Source: JAMIFN01 sp035906235
GTDB taxonomy: Bacteria > Pseudomonadota > Gammaproteobacteria > Burkholderiales > Burkholderiaceae_C
Length of the DNA stretch: 64,000 nucleotides
Direction: 5' to 3'
Assembly (NCBI GenBank): GCA_035906235.1
Contig: JAMIFN010000132.1
Location: forward strand, 3,862-67,861
Below, piece by piece: positions 8,688-17,542 of this stretch. A program made the translations under genes and the position numbers. Position 1 is the first letter of the stretch; every line of letters starts with the position of its first letter. The notes under the pieces were generated by a model that was not told where the DNA came from, made no database searches, and saw only the letters and a list, made by a program, of their open reading frames with translations.

Positions 8688-8812
8688 CCATGTATTTCGG
8701 GTTTCATTATTTCCCCGTAGGTCAAAATCTCGGTTTTTGTACTTCCCCATTGCTTCGCGAAAGATTGCGGCTCAAGCCCGCAATCATGCTGTGTTTTTCA
8801 TGCTCAAATATG

Positions 8813-8847
8813 GCTTTTAGGCCGAAAAACCTGCCTGAGTAGCTATC
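8813..8847 (-). repeat. Dispersed repeat, copy 4 of 19
   Basis: The core CCTGCCTGAGTAGCT is preceded by CTTTTAGGCCGAAAA. It ends only about 10 bp before the ATG of the transporter gene and so occupies its 5' leader. Confidence 0.85.
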
Positions 8848-8856
8848 GTTTTTTAT

Positions 8857-10284
8857 ATGCCATCTACGCCTACCACGCCCCATTTACGCCCCCTGTTGTG
8901 GCTGGTGGCTGCGGCGCTGTTTATCCAAACCCTGGATTCCACCATCGTCAATACCGCCTTGCCGGCTATGGCGGAATCTATGGGCGAGAGCGCGCTGGCG
9001 GTGCACGGCATTGTGGTGTCTTACACCTTGACCATGGCGCTGCTCATCCCCGCTTCGGGTTGGCTGGCCGATCGCTGGGGCACCAAGCGCGTGTTCAGCG
9101 CCTCTTTGTTGCTGTTTGCTTTTGGCTCTTTGCTTTGCGCCCTGTCTAGCCAGTTAGAAAGCTTAATCGCCGCCCGTGTGGTGCAGGGCGTGGGCGCGTC
9201 GATGTTGATGCCTGTGGGCAGGCTGGCGGTGTTGCGCGCCGTGCCGCGTAGCCAGTTTTTAGCGGCCATCAGCTTTATTGCCGTGCCGGGTTTGCTGGGG
9301 CCTTTGGTGGGCCCCAGCTTGGGCGGCTGGTTGGTGGAGTATGCCAGCTGGCATTGGATTTTTCTCATCAACTTGCCGATTTGCGCCATAGGCTTGTATT
9401 TGGCCAGGCGTTATTTGCCCGATTTTCGTGCTGAAAATCCCCCACCTTTTGATCGCAAAGGCTATGCGCTGCTGGCTGGGGCTTTGCTAGCGCTCTCGCT
9501 CAGCCTAGAGCTGCTGAGCGCGCGCAGCTTTGGCCTGCTGTGGCCGGCTGTGTGTTTTTTGCTCTGCCTGCTGTGCAGCGCCCTGTATTACGCCCACGCC
9601 CAGCGCCTGCGCCATCAGCACCCGCTGTTTGCGCTCTCGCTGTTTCGTGTCACCAGCTTGCGTATAGGGCTGCTGGGCAATGTGGCCACGCGCCTTGGCT
9701 CGTCGGGCATGTCTTATGTGATTCCGCTGATGCTGCAACTGCCTCTGGGCAATAGCCCTGCCCGCGCGGGTTTGCTGATGGTGCCCATAGCCCTGGCCAG
9801 CATAGCCGCCAAGCGCTTGGCGACAGGGTTTATTGGGCGCTGGGGTTACCGCCGCGTGCTCATGGGCAATACCCAGTGCATAGGCCTGTGCATCCTCAGT
9901 TTTGCGCTGTTTACGCCGCACACGCCCCTGCCCCTGCTGCTGCTGAGTTTGTCGGTTTTTGGCCTGTGCAACTCGCTGCAATACACGGCGCTCAATACCG
10001 TGACGCTGAAAGATGTTAGCGAGGCGCAGGCCAGCAGCGCCAACACCCTGCTTTCAGTCGTGCAAATGGGGGCGATTAGCCTAGGCCTAGCCGCCGCTGC
10101 CGTGGTGTTGGGTTTGTATAGCCAAGCCATGCAGGTGCAGGCGGGCAGCCCCGATTTGATGCGCGCGTTCCGCGCCACTTTTTTGACATTGGGCAGCCTG
10201 ACTTTGGCATCCAGCTATATGTTTAGCCGCCTGCCGCGCCACGAGAAAAACGCCACGCACGACCTCGGCATGAACGCAGACTAA
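8857..10284 (+). CDS. mdtD: DHA2-family multidrug exporter, MdtD-like
   Basis: The 475-residue integral membrane protein is a major-facilitator drug:H+ antiporter with about 14 hydrophobic segments. It resembles E. coli MdtD along its length: QTLDSTIVNTALPAMAESMG, VSYTLTMALLIPASGWLADRWG (motif A), RVVQGVGASMLMPVGRL and the motif C region GPLVGPSLGGWLVEYASWHW. MdtD itself is poorly characterised, and the exported compound is unknown. No regulator is adjacent. The leader carries dispersed repeat copy 4 and no clear ribosome site. Confidence 0.88.
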   Translation: MPSTPTTPHLRPLLWLVAAALFIQTLDSTIVNTALPAMAESMGESALAVHGIVVSYTLTMALLIPASGWLADRWGTKRVFSASLLLFAFGSLLCALSSQLESLIAARVVQGVGASMLMPVGRLAVLRAVPRSQFLAAISFIAVPGLLGPLVGPSLGGWLVEYASWHWIFLINLPICAIGLYLARRYLPDFRAENPPPFDRKGYALLAGALLALSLSLELLSARSFGLLWPAVCFLLCLLCSALYYAHAQRLRHQHPLFALSLFRVTSLRIGLLGNVATRLGSSGMSYVIPLMLQLPLGNSPARAGLLMVPIALASIAAKRLATGFIGRWGYRRVLMGNTQCIGLCILSFALFTPHTPLPLLLLSLSVFGLCNSLQYTALNTVTLKDVSEAQASSANTLLSVVQMGAISLGLAAAAVVLGLYSQAMQVQAGSPDLMRAFRATFLTLGSLTLASSYMFSRLPRHEKNATHDLGMNAD

Positions 10285-10352
10285 GCCGCTCTTGTGCGCA
10301 CCTGTAGTAGAGTTTCTCCTTCCCGTTTTTTGCAAGAAAGAGCCAGACTGCT

Positions 10353-11219
10353 ATGAGTGACCAAACTGCCGTTTACGGCGCGGGCAAAACCACCCCCGCC
10401 GCCCCGCGCAAGCCCATTAGCCTGCCGCGCTTGGCCGAGATGCGCGCACGGGGCGAAAAAATCACCATGCTCACCGCCTATGACGCCACTTTTGCCGCCG
10501 TAGCCGATGCAGCGGGCATAGACACCATTTTGATTGGCGATTCGCTGGGCATGGTCTGCCAGGGTTTGAATAGCACCACGGGTGTGAGTTTGGACACCAT
10601 GGCCTACCATGTGGAATCGGTCTCGCGCGGGCTGATACGCAGCCAAGGCACGGCTTTTTTGGTGGGTGATTTGCCCTATGGCAGCTACCACGAGAGTCGC
10701 GAGCAAGCCATGCGCTCGGCCGCACGGCTGATGCAGGCGGGCGCACACATGGTCAAGCTAGAAGGCGGCGGCTGGACGGCTGAAACCGTGCGCTTTTTGG
10801 TCGAACGCGGCATCCCCGTCTGCGCCCACTTGGGGCTAACGCCGCAAACCGTGCACGCCCTGGGCGGCTACCGCGTGCAGGGCAAAGACGATGCGGGCGC
10901 GGCCACCTTGCGCCAACACGCGCTGGAGCTGCAAGACGCAGGCGCGGCCATGCTGGTGCTAGAGATGGTGCCCGCTAAATTGGCCACAGCCCTGACGCAA
11001 GAGCTCACGCGCTGCCACACCATAGGCATAGGCGCGGGCAAAGGCACAGCCGGCCAAGTGCTGGTGCTGCACGATATGCTGGGCATCAATCTGGGCAAAA
11101 TGCCCAAATTCGTGCGCAACTTCATGGCGGATGCGGGCAGCGTCAAAGGCGCGTTTGAGGCCTATATCCGCGCCGTCAAAGACGGCAGCTTCCCCGATGA
11201 CGCCCTACACGCGTGGTAA
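10353..11219 (+). CDS. panB: 3-methyl-2-oxobutanoate hydroxymethyltransferase
   Basis: The 288-residue enzyme makes ketopantoate from alpha-ketoisovalerate and methylene-tetrahydrofolate, the first committed step of pantothenate and coenzyme A synthesis. It shows [32 protein letters not shown] (Mg-binding Asp), [17 protein letters not shown] (catalytic Lys region) and [17 protein letters not shown]. About 25 residues precede the core domain. panC is not next to it. It is followed 24 bp later by xseA. Confidence 0.97.
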   Translation: MSDQTAVYGAGKTTPAAPRKPISLPRLAEMRARGEKITMLTAYDATFAAVADAAGIDTILIGDSLGMVCQGLNSTTGVSLDTMAYHVESVSRGLIRSQGTAFLVGDLPYGSYHESREQAMRSAARLMQAGAHMVKLEGGGWTAETVRFLVERGIPVCAHLGLTPQTVHALGGYRVQGKDDAGAATLRQHALELQDAGAAMLVLEMVPAKLATALTQELTRCHTIGIGAGKGTAGQVLVLHDMLGINLGKMPKFVRNFMADAGSVKGAFEAYIRAVKDGSFPDDALHAW

Positions 11220-11243
11220 ATACGACGGATTGCAGCCCCTGCC

Positions 11244-12578
11244 ATGAACCGCCAAGAGCCTACCTGGAGCGTCAGCGCACTGTGCGCGGCCATCGATAAC
11301 GCGTTCACCCGCAGCTGGCCTGCGCTTTTGGTTGAAGGCGAAATCAGCAATTGGGTAGCCAGCGCCAGTGGTCACGCCTATTTCAGCCTCAAGGACACCC
11401 AGGCGCAGCTGCGCTGTGTGGCGTTTCGCCGCGTCTTGTCGCAGCTCGATTTTCAGCCGGCCAGTGGCCAGCAGGTGCAAATTCGTGCCCGGCTCTCGCT
11501 CTACCAGGCGCGTGGCGATATGCAATTGGTCGTGGACAGCATTACCCGCCCCAGCGCGGGCGCTCTGCACGAGGCATTTTTGCGCCTCAAAGCCAAATTG
11601 CAGACCGAGGGCTTATTTGACAGTGCGCGCAAACGCCCCCTGCCGCGTCTGCCCAGCCGTTTGGGGCTGGTCACCTCCGCCGCAGGCGCGGCACAGCACG
11701 ACGTGCTGCAAACTTTGGCACGCCGCGCGCCCCATGTGCAAGTGCAATTTGCCCCGGCCAGCGTACAAGGCAGCGGCGCCCCGGCTGAGTTAATCGCAGC
11801 CCTACAGCGCCTCTACCACTTACCCCAAACCTGCAGACCAGAAACCATATTGCTGGTACGCGGCGGCGGCAGCGCCGAAGATTTAGCGGCCTTCAATCAC
11901 GAGGCGCTGGCGCGTTGCATCGCAGCCAGCCCCGTCCCCATCATCAGCGGCGTGGGGCATGAAAGCGATTTTTCTATCGCCGACATGGTGGCCGATGTGC
12001 GCGCCGCCACCCCAACTGCCGCAGCTGAACTGGCTTCCCCAGAGCGCGATCGCTTGCTGGCTGATTTACAAGCACTACAGGCTCGGCTGAGTCAAAAAAT
12101 ACAGCAAAGCATAGACCGCCATGCGCAATACTTGGATTACGCCCAACAACAACTGGCGCAGCAACGGCGCCACACGCTGCAAGCGCAAAACACCCAACTG
12201 CACCAACTGGCGCTGCAGTTGCGCAGCGGTGTGCACGGACAATTGCAGCAGGCATCCTTTGCCTTGCAGGGGCAGGCACAGCAATTAGGGGCCAACCGCG
12301 TCCGCAGCCTAGCCATGCTGGCGCACCAATTACAGCTACAGCAACTGCAGTGCCGCCATATCCTGCGCCAGCAGCTGCACCAGCATAGCCAGTGGCTTAG
12401 CATGTGCGAACAACGACTGCTGAGCTACCAAAGCAGCCGCGCCGCGCAAACCGTGGTGTTGCAGCGGGCTGATGGGCAGACCATCTGCAGCGTGGCCGAT
12501 GTGCAGGCAGGCGACACCGTGCAGGCAGTGCTGGCCGATGGGCGCTTGCAACTGCAGGTGTTGGGCACAGCCGCCTGA
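11244..12578 (+). CDS. xseA: Exodeoxyribonuclease VII large subunit
   Basis: The 444-residue subunit of the single-strand exonuclease VII has an N-terminal OB fold (VEGEISNWVASASGHAYFSL), the catalytic core with GLVTSAAGAAQHDVL, LVRGGGSAEDLAAFNHE and SGVGHESDFSIADMVADVRA, then a long Gln/Leu-rich coiled coil (about residues 275-405) and a C-terminal beta segment. The small subunit xseB is not in the window. It is probably co-transcribed with panB. Confidence 0.96.
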   Translation: MNRQEPTWSVSALCAAIDNAFTRSWPALLVEGEISNWVASASGHAYFSLKDTQAQLRCVAFRRVLSQLDFQPASGQQVQIRARLSLYQARGDMQLVVDSITRPSAGALHEAFLRLKAKLQTEGLFDSARKRPLPRLPSRLGLVTSAAGAAQHDVLQTLARRAPHVQVQFAPASVQGSGAPAELIAALQRLYHLPQTCRPETILLVRGGGSAEDLAAFNHEALARCIAASPVPIISGVGHESDFSIADMVADVRAATPTAAAELASPERDRLLADLQALQARLSQKIQQSIDRHAQYLDYAQQQLAQQRRHTLQAQNTQLHQLALQLRSGVHGQLQQASFALQGQAQQLGANRVRSLAMLAHQLQLQQLQCRHILRQQLHQHSQWLSMCEQRLLSYQSSRAAQTVVLQRADGQTICSVADVQAGDTVQAVLADGRLQLQVLGTAA

Positions 12579-12648
12579 TGCCGCCATCCCTATCGTCCTC
12601 ATCCCATAATGGGCGGTCATTGATTTTTTCGGTGCCGCCCGCACCTGT

Positions 12649-12972
12649 ATGCGCATGACTACCAAACCCCCAGCGCCGTCCACGCCGCCCACCCACCCCA
12701 CCACCACGGGGGAGCCTCCCCCTTTGATCGCGTTCCCCTGCGCCTTTCCCATCAAAGTCATGGGCCTGAACCAGCCTGATTTTGTGGACATCATGGTTGC
12801 CGTGGTGCGCCTGCACGACCCCGAATTTGACCAAACCACCCTGGTCATGCGCGAAAGCTCGGGTGGCAAATACCAGGGGCTAACCATCACCGTGACCGCC
12901 ACCAGCCAAAACCACTTGGACGACATTTACCGCGCCCTAACCGGCCATCCCCTGTCGAAATATGTGCTCTAA
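12649..12972 (+). CDS. DUF493/YbeD family protein
   Basis: The 107-residue protein has a proline/threonine-rich N-terminus (residues 4-27) and then a DUF493 ferredoxin-like domain (LIAFPCAFPIKVMGLN, YQGLTITVTATSQNHLDDIYRAL). E. coli YbeD is encoded next to lipB, and here too lipB follows, so the lipoate-linked neighbourhood is conserved. The molecular role is unknown. Start could be 12649 or 12655. Confidence 0.88.
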   Translation: MRMTTKPPAPSTPPTHPTTTGEPPPLIAFPCAFPIKVMGLNQPDFVDIMVAVVRLHDPEFDQTTLVMRESSGGKYQGLTITVTATSQNHLDDIYRALTGHPLSKYVL

Positions 12973-12990
12973 ATCCAGTATCAAAAACAG

Positions 12991-13020
12991 AGCTGCTCAG
13001 GCAGGTTTGGCGGCCTAAAA
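12991..13020 (+). repeat. Dispersed repeat, copy 5 of 19
   Basis: AGCTGCTCAGGCAGG is followed by TTTGGCGGCCTAAAA, on the + strand, between the DUF493 gene and lipB. Confidence 0.85.
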
Positions 13021-13047
13021 CCGCTAAAACACCCTTAAAAATGCCCT

Positions 13048-13719
13048 ATGAATGACTTTCTCTTGCGCGATCTAGGCTTGGTAGATTACGCCGCCAGCTA
13101 CGCCGCTATGCAAAGCTTTACGGCGCAGCGCGAGGCCAGCACGCCAGACGAAGTTTGGTTCTGCCAGCACCCGCCCGTGTTTACCCAAGGTCTGGCAGGC
13201 AAGGCCGAGCACTTGCTGCTAGCGGGCGACATCCCCGTGGTGCAAAGCAATCGCGGCGGGCAAGTCACCTACCACGGCCCGGGGCAAATCGTGGCCTACC
13301 CGCTCATCAACCTGCAGCAGCGCGGCTATTTCGTCAAAGAATATGTCTATAAGTTGGAAGAAAGCCTGATCCGCACCCTGGCCGAATTTGGCATCACAGG
13401 GCACCGCGTGCGCGGCGCGCCTGGGGTCTATGTGCGCCGCTCTGCGCCTGGCAGCCATGCGCGTTTAAGCGAGCTGGAAAATAGCATCGCCAACCCCGAT
13501 TTGGGCAAAATCGCCGCCCTGGGCATCAAGGTCACGCGCCACTACAGCTACCACGGCCTGGCGCTGAATGTGGCCATGGATTTGCAGCCCTTTCACCGCA
13601 TCAACCCCTGCGGCTACGCCGGGCTGGAAACGGTGGACATGGCCAGCTGCGGCGTGCGCCCAGAACTGGCGCAGGTGCAAAGCGTGCTGGCCGCGCAGTT
13701 GCTGCGCTGGTTGGCTTGA
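13048..13719 (+). CDS. lipB: Octanoyl-[acyl-carrier-protein]:protein N-octanoyltransferase
   Basis: The 223-residue cytoplasmic enzyme moves octanoyl groups from acyl-carrier protein to lipoyl domains. It has [17 protein letters not shown], the [18 protein letters not shown] motif, the catalytic Lys in [17 protein letters not shown] and the catalytic Cys in [14 protein letters not shown]. lipA, which usually follows, is absent from this locus. It is convergent with pepP across an AT-rich 161-bp spacer. Confidence 0.96.
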   Translation: MNDFLLRDLGLVDYAASYAAMQSFTAQREASTPDEVWFCQHPPVFTQGLAGKAEHLLLAGDIPVVQSNRGGQVTYHGPGQIVAYPLINLQQRGYFVKEYVYKLEESLIRTLAEFGITGHRVRGAPGVYVRRSAPGSHARLSELENSIANPDLGKIAALGIKVTRHYSYHGLALNVAMDLQPFHRINPCGYAGLETVDMASCGVRPELAQVQSVLAAQLLRWLA

Positions 13720-13735
13720 TGCGTATTAGTTCAAC

Positions 13736-13814
13736 AATGGGACAATAAGCCTTTTAATCGTAAAATATCGCTCAATGTCCCATTTTTGGAACAATGCAGC
13801 TATTTCAGCTGCAT
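13736..13814. repeat. Two inverted repeats after lipB
   Basis: AATGGGACA (13736-13744) pairs with TGTCCCATT (13776-13784) across 31 bp, and ATGCAGCT (13794-13801) pairs with AGCTGCAT (13807-13814) across 5 bp. The second could be a weak terminator for lipB, though only a TTTTTT run 7 bp further on supports that. Confidence 0.55.
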
Positions 13815-13845
13815 TCAAGCTATTTTTTCAATACGAAATAGGCGA

Positions 13846-13876
13846 TTTAAGCCGAAAAACCTGCCTGAGAAGCTAT
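13846..13876 (-). repeat. Dispersed repeat, copy 6 of 19
   Basis: The core CCTGCCTGAGAAGCT is preceded by AAGCCGAAAAA, in the convergent spacer directly after the pepP stop codon. Confidence 0.8.
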
Positions 13877-13880
13877 TGTT

Positions 13881-15248
13881 TTAGGAGTTCATCAAGGCTT
13901 CAATCTCGGCCACCGCCACAGGTAGGGCACGGGTCAGCAGCTCGCAGCCCTCTGCCGTGACTGCGGCATCGTCCTCAATGCGGATGCCGATGTGGTGGAA
14001 CTGCTCTGGCACCTCGGCGCTGGGGCGCAGATACAGGCCGGGTTCGATAGTCAGCACCATGCCAGGCTGAAGGATGCGGCTGGCGCCATCGGCCTCGGTA
14101 TAGCTGCCCGCATCGTGCACATCCAGCCCCAGCCAGTGGCTGGTGCGGTGCATGTAATAGGGCGTGTAGGCTTTGCTGGCGATGGCGTCTTGCACGCTGC
14201 CGTGCTTATCAGCCCGCAAAATGCGCAAATCAAACAAGCCCTGCACCAGCAGCGCCAGCGCGGCCTGGTGCACGCTATCAAAGCTCACGCCCGGGCGCGT
14301 GGCGGCAATCGCGGCCTCTTGCGCGGCCAGCACCACCTCGTACACCGCCCGCTGCGCTGCGCTAAACCGCCCGCCTGCGGGAAAGGTGCGGGTGATGTCG
14401 CTGGCGTAGTTTTGCCATTCGCAAGCCGCGTCTATCAGCACCAATTCATCGGCTTTAAGCGGCGCATTGCCGGCGCGGTAATGCAGCACACAGGCATTGG
14501 CACCCGCAGCGACGATGCTGGTGTAGGCAGGGGCGGCGCTACCCGCTTGCCGAAAGGCGTGCAGCAGCTCGGCCTCTAAATGGAATTCACGCGCATCCTG
14601 CCCTGCGCGCAACATACGGGCAGAAGTTTGCATGGCGCGGATATGCCCCTGGGCGCTGATGTCACCGGCGTGGCGCATCAAGGCGATTTCGCCCGCGTCT
14701 TTGTGCAGGCGCATTTCGTCCAGCAGGGTGCAAATATCGCGCAGCACCTGCGGCGCACGCACACCACTGCGGGCACGGTTGCGCAGTGCGCCCAGCCATT
14801 GCTGAATCTGCAGCGGCAGCCCAGCCTGCACCGCAAAAGGAAAATACAGCGTCTCTTGGCCTGCCAACAGTTCTGGCATTTGTGCATCTAACGCCGCGCT
14901 GCTCCACGCCACATCCACCCCCAAAGCGGCTGGTGCCGCGTCTGGTCCCAGGCGGTAGCCATCCCAAATCTCGCGTTCCAAATCTTTGGGCTGGCACAGC
15001 ACCGTAGTGCGGCCACTACCACCCTCTAACACCAGCCAAGCCTGCGGCTCTTCAAAACCCGTGAGGTAATAAAAATAGCTATCGGCACGATAAGGAAAAT
15101 GCGCATCGCGGTTGCGCACCTGCTCGGGCGCGGTGGGGATGATGGCCACGCTGCCCGCCCCAAGAGCGCGCGCCAAAGCCTGGCGGCGCTGGGCGTACAC
15201 GGCAGCGGCAATATGCGGGGTGGGGGTGTGGGGGTCGAGGAAAGCCAT
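13881..15248 (-). CDS. pepP: Xaa-Pro aminopeptidase
   Basis: The 455-residue metallopeptidase removes N-terminal residues that precede proline. It has an AMP_N creatinase-like N-domain (residues 1-170, with SYFYYLTGFEEPQAW) and a pita-bread catalytic domain whose dimetal ligands are visible: IDAACEWQNYASDITRTF (two Asp), HRTSHWLGLDVHD (His), LTIEPGLYL (Glu) and IGIRIEDDA (Glu). Length and order match E. coli PepP. It is divergent from the small exported protein at 15312. Confidence 0.95.
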   Translation of the reverse strand: MAFLDPHTPTPHIAAAVYAQRRQALARALGAGSVAIIPTAPEQVRNRDAHFPYRADSYFYYLTGFEEPQAWLVLEGGSGRTTVLCQPKDLEREIWDGYRLGPDAAPAALGVDVAWSSAALDAQMPELLAGQETLYFPFAVQAGLPLQIQQWLGALRNRARSGVRAPQVLRDICTLLDEMRLHKDAGEIALMRHAGDISAQGHIRAMQTSARMLRAGQDAREFHLEAELLHAFRQAGSAAPAYTSIVAAGANACVLHYRAGNAPLKADELVLIDAACEWQNYASDITRTFPAGGRFSAAQRAVYEVVLAAQEAAIAATRPGVSFDSVHQAALALLVQGLFDLRILRADKHGSVQDAIASKAYTPYYMHRTSHWLGLDVHDAGSYTEADGASRILQPGMVLTIEPGLYLRPSAEVPEQFHHIGIRIEDDAAVTAEGCELLTRALPVAVAEIEALMNS

Positions 15249-15311
15249 GCGCCATTATGCAAACACGCACAGGCAAATTTCGGCATAATGACCAGCACAA
15301 GGAGTGAAACC

Positions 15312-15596
15312 ATGAAAAACACCGCTACTGCCCGCCCCCTGCCATTTTGGGCACAGAAAAAATTCTGGCTCAGCGCCAGCCTTTTGGCTTTAGGCATGGC
15401 TTACGCCGCCAGCCAAGCCCATGCTGCCATTGAAGTCGCCCGCGTGGACGACGATGAACTCAGTTGCGAACAAATTGCTGCCGAAGTCAAAAAAATGGAC
15501 GCTATTGCCGCCAGCGGAAGCGCCGACGCCAAAGCTGCTGCGCAGCGCAAAGCGCGCCTAGAGGCCCTGGCTAAGGCCACAAAGTGCAAGCTGTAA
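15312..15596 (+). CDS. Small exported protein, paralogue of the next gene
   Basis: ATG at 15312 follows AAGGAG. The 94-residue product has a signal peptide (hydrophobic SASLLALGMAYAASQAHA, cut near residue 39) and a mature part of about 55 residues, with VDDDELSCEQIAAEVKKMD and a C-terminal RLEALAKATKCKL. One cysteine lies near each end. The same framework (DDEL-S/T-C, EVK, A/S-x-RK, ending KCK) appears in the gene 141 bp downstream, so they are tandem paralogues. I do not recognise a characterised family. Confidence 0.75.
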   Translation: MKNTATARPLPFWAQKKFWLSASLLALGMAYAASQAHAAIEVARVDDDELSCEQIAAEVKKMDAIAASGSADAKAAAQRKARLEALAKATKCKL

Positions 15597-15640
15597 ATCG
15601 TCCCCCTTGTCAATCCCCTGAATAAGGGGCTAGGCAACAG

Positions 15641-15666
15641 ATGCTTGGCTTGCCAAGCATTTTTTT
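15641..15666 (+). terminator. Rho-independent terminator
   Basis: Stem ATGCTTGG (15641-15648) pairs with CCAAGCAT (15653-15660) across a CTTG loop, followed by six Ts. It separates the two small exported paralogues into two transcription units. Confidence 0.85.
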
Positions 15667-15737
15667 GCGACCGGGCTTTACCTACAAATGCAAAAACTGC
15701 ATCATCCTTGCGTATTGTTTTTTGCAAAGGAAGTTTT

Positions 15738-16247
15738 ATGCGTTTTTGGCCCCTTCTGGCAGCTAGTGCCGCCCTCGTTTTGGCTTGTCAAGCACAAGCC
15801 CAGCAAATCATCCAGGTAGAAAAATTGGGCGACGATGAGTTGACCTGTCAAGAGTTGTACAACGAAGTCAAAACCCTAGACGGCATCATTGCCGGCACCC
15901 CTAGCCCAGCCACAGCAGCTGCCAATGCCCAAGCACAAGCCCAGGCACAAGCAGCCACAGCTGCCAATGCACAGCTGCAGGCGCAAAATGCCCAGATCGC
16001 CGCACATGCGGCACAACAGGCTGCCATACACGCTGGCTCATCCTCTGGTTTTGCCCTAGGTGGACTATTTGGCTCTATCGCCTCTGCAGTGGCCAGCAAT
16101 CAAGCTGCCAAAGCCGCACAAGCACCCGCAACACCTGCGGCCATTGGCTTCAGCCCAGCCCAAATTGAAGCGTCTGGCAAACGAAAAACGCATTTGACCG
16201 CCTTGTTTAAGCAGCAAAAATGCAAAGTCAAAAATTTGGTGCAATAA
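15738..16247 (+). CDS. Exported Ala/Gln-rich protein, paralogue of the previous gene
   Basis: ATG at 15738 follows AAAGGAAG. The 169-residue product has a signal peptide (MRFWPLLAASAALVLACQAQ), then VEKLGDDELTCQELYNEVKTLDGI and a C-terminal RKTHLTALFKQQKCKVKN, matching the two halves of the 15312 protein. Between them lies an insertion of about 90 residues that is Ala/Gln-rich (AQAQAQAQAATAANAQ) and then glycine/serine-rich and hydrophobic (SGFALGGLFGSIASAVAS). The insertion might be a linker or a membrane-interacting segment. Function unknown. Confidence 0.75.
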   Translation: MRFWPLLAASAALVLACQAQAQQIIQVEKLGDDELTCQELYNEVKTLDGIIAGTPSPATAAANAQAQAQAQAATAANAQLQAQNAQIAAHAAQQAAIHAGSSSGFALGGLFGSIASAVASNQAAKAAQAPATPAAIGFSPAQIEASGKRKTHLTALFKQQKCKVKNLVQ

Positions 16248-16274
16248 GCGTTTTGCACCCCTGTTAACACTCGC

Positions 16275-16298
16275 AAAAGCAGCCTCGGCTGCTTTTTT
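16275..16298 (+). terminator. Rho-independent terminator
   Basis: Stem AAAAGCAGC (16275-16283) pairs with GCTGCTTTT (16288-16296) across a four-base loop, ending in a T run. It lies 28 bp after the stop of the Ala/Gln-rich protein gene. Confidence 0.85.
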
Positions 16299-16468
16299 GC
16301 TGGTGTGGCGGTATTTTGTCCTCAGCACCCAATCCACTTGCACAGCCACCCCAAGCACAGCAGCTTTACTTGCTGATTACGCAAAATTATGCTGCCGACA
16401 CGGGCATCGCACCTCTGGTGCGCACAATCAGCAGCACCAATGGAAGTGGACCATCAAAGGGGCATCAT

Positions 16469-17467
16469 ATGAAAAAATTCTGGCTCAACTGGGTGCGACA
16501 TGGCATGCCACCAAGACTGCAATTCGGACTGCAATTCGGACTCGCTTTATCGGCTACTCTGGGGCTTACCCACTTGGCGCAAGCCCAAGACTTCAGCCGC
16601 GACAGGGGGCAAGGTGAGCCAAGCCGATTCGCCCACATGCGCCGCGCACCAGCGGTGCATACGAACACATGGCCTGCTGGCGTGCGAAAAATTGCCGATG
16701 TCGCCTATGGCGCAGGCCCCAGCGAACGCATGGATGTTTACCTGCCCACCCGTGCCAGCGCACAAGCTGCCCCTGTCATTTTTATGGTGCATGGCGGCGC
16801 ATGGCGTTTTGGGGACAAGGCTGCAGACGGCGTAGTGCAAAACAAAGTGGCGCGGTGGGTGCCACAGGGCTTCGTGGTGATTTCCGTCAATTACCCCATG
16901 CTGCCGCAGTCCTCGGTCATCCAGCAAGCGCAGGCCATCGCCTCTGCCTTGGCCAGCGCGCAAAGTCAGGCCGAAAAATGGGGGGCGTCCAAGGATCAAT
17001 TTATTTTGATGGGTCATTCAGCTGGGGCACATTTAGTGGCATTGCTGAATGCACAGCCAGCATTGGCGCAGCGATTGGGTGCTCGCCCTTGGCTAGGTGC
17101 TGTGGCGCTAGACAGTGCCGTGCTAGATGCAACAAGCCTGATGCAGCAGCGCCATTTGCCTTTGTATGACGATGCTTTTGGCCAGGATCCTGCCTATTGG
17201 CAAACCATCTCTCCCTATCAGCAGGTGGTGCGTGAGGCGCCTCCCTTCCTGCTGGTCTGCTCATCATTGCGCCAAGACTCTTGCGCCCAAGCCCAAGCCA
17301 TGGCCAGCCATGTGCATGCACTGGGAGGGCAAGCCCAGGTCTTGCCCCAGCCCCAGACACATAGCGCCATCAATATGCAACTGGGCTTAGAGTCCGACTA
17401 CACCCGCGCCGTAGAAAGCACCATGGCCAGCTGGAGCCCCGTTATCGCCAAAGCATTAGGCCATTGA
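16469..17467 (+). CDS. Exported alpha/beta-hydrolase (esterase/lipase-like)
   Basis: ATG at 16469 follows AAAGGGG and opens a signal peptide ending near THLAQAQD, so the 332-residue enzyme is probably periplasmic. It has the oxyanion motif VHGGAWRFGDK, the nucleophile GHSAGAH, a Ser-Asp region (SSLRQDSC) and a late His (QTHSAIN), which fits the carboxylesterase/kynurenine-formamidase-like group (BD-FAE fold). Substrate unknown. The signal peptide contains a tandem duplication LQFGLQFGL (12-bp DNA repeat at about 16517-16541). The frame extends upstream to 16316, but that part has no ribosome site. Confidence 0.85.
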   Translation: MKKFWLNWVRHGMPPRLQFGLQFGLALSATLGLTHLAQAQDFSRDRGQGEPSRFAHMRRAPAVHTNTWPAGVRKIADVAYGAGPSERMDVYLPTRASAQAAPVIFMVHGGAWRFGDKAADGVVQNKVARWVPQGFVVISVNYPMLPQSSVIQQAQAIASALASAQSQAEKWGASKDQFILMGHSAGAHLVALLNAQPALAQRLGARPWLGAVALDSAVLDATSLMQQRHLPLYDDAFGQDPAYWQTISPYQQVVREAPPFLLVCSSLRQDSCAQAQAMASHVHALGGQAQVLPQPQTHSAINMQLGLESDYTRAVESTMASWSPVIAKALGH

Positions 17468-17542
17468 TGGGGGGCGGCATCGTGCCGCTCGTCCGATGCA
17501 TCCAAGGCCTTGCAGAGCAGGCTATTAGGCCCACGCTATCAC

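Larger units (their letters stand above)
8396..8856. other. Gene-free spacer rich in palindromes and dispersed repeats
   Basis: These 461 bp hold two copies of the dispersed element (one at each end) and between them several inverted repeats: an 8-bp stem at 8501-8521 that recurs in a similar form near 8764-8784, and two ATTCCC-N8-GGGAAT palindromes at 8612-8631 and 8668-8687. Short frames here have no coding character. Confidence 0.8.
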
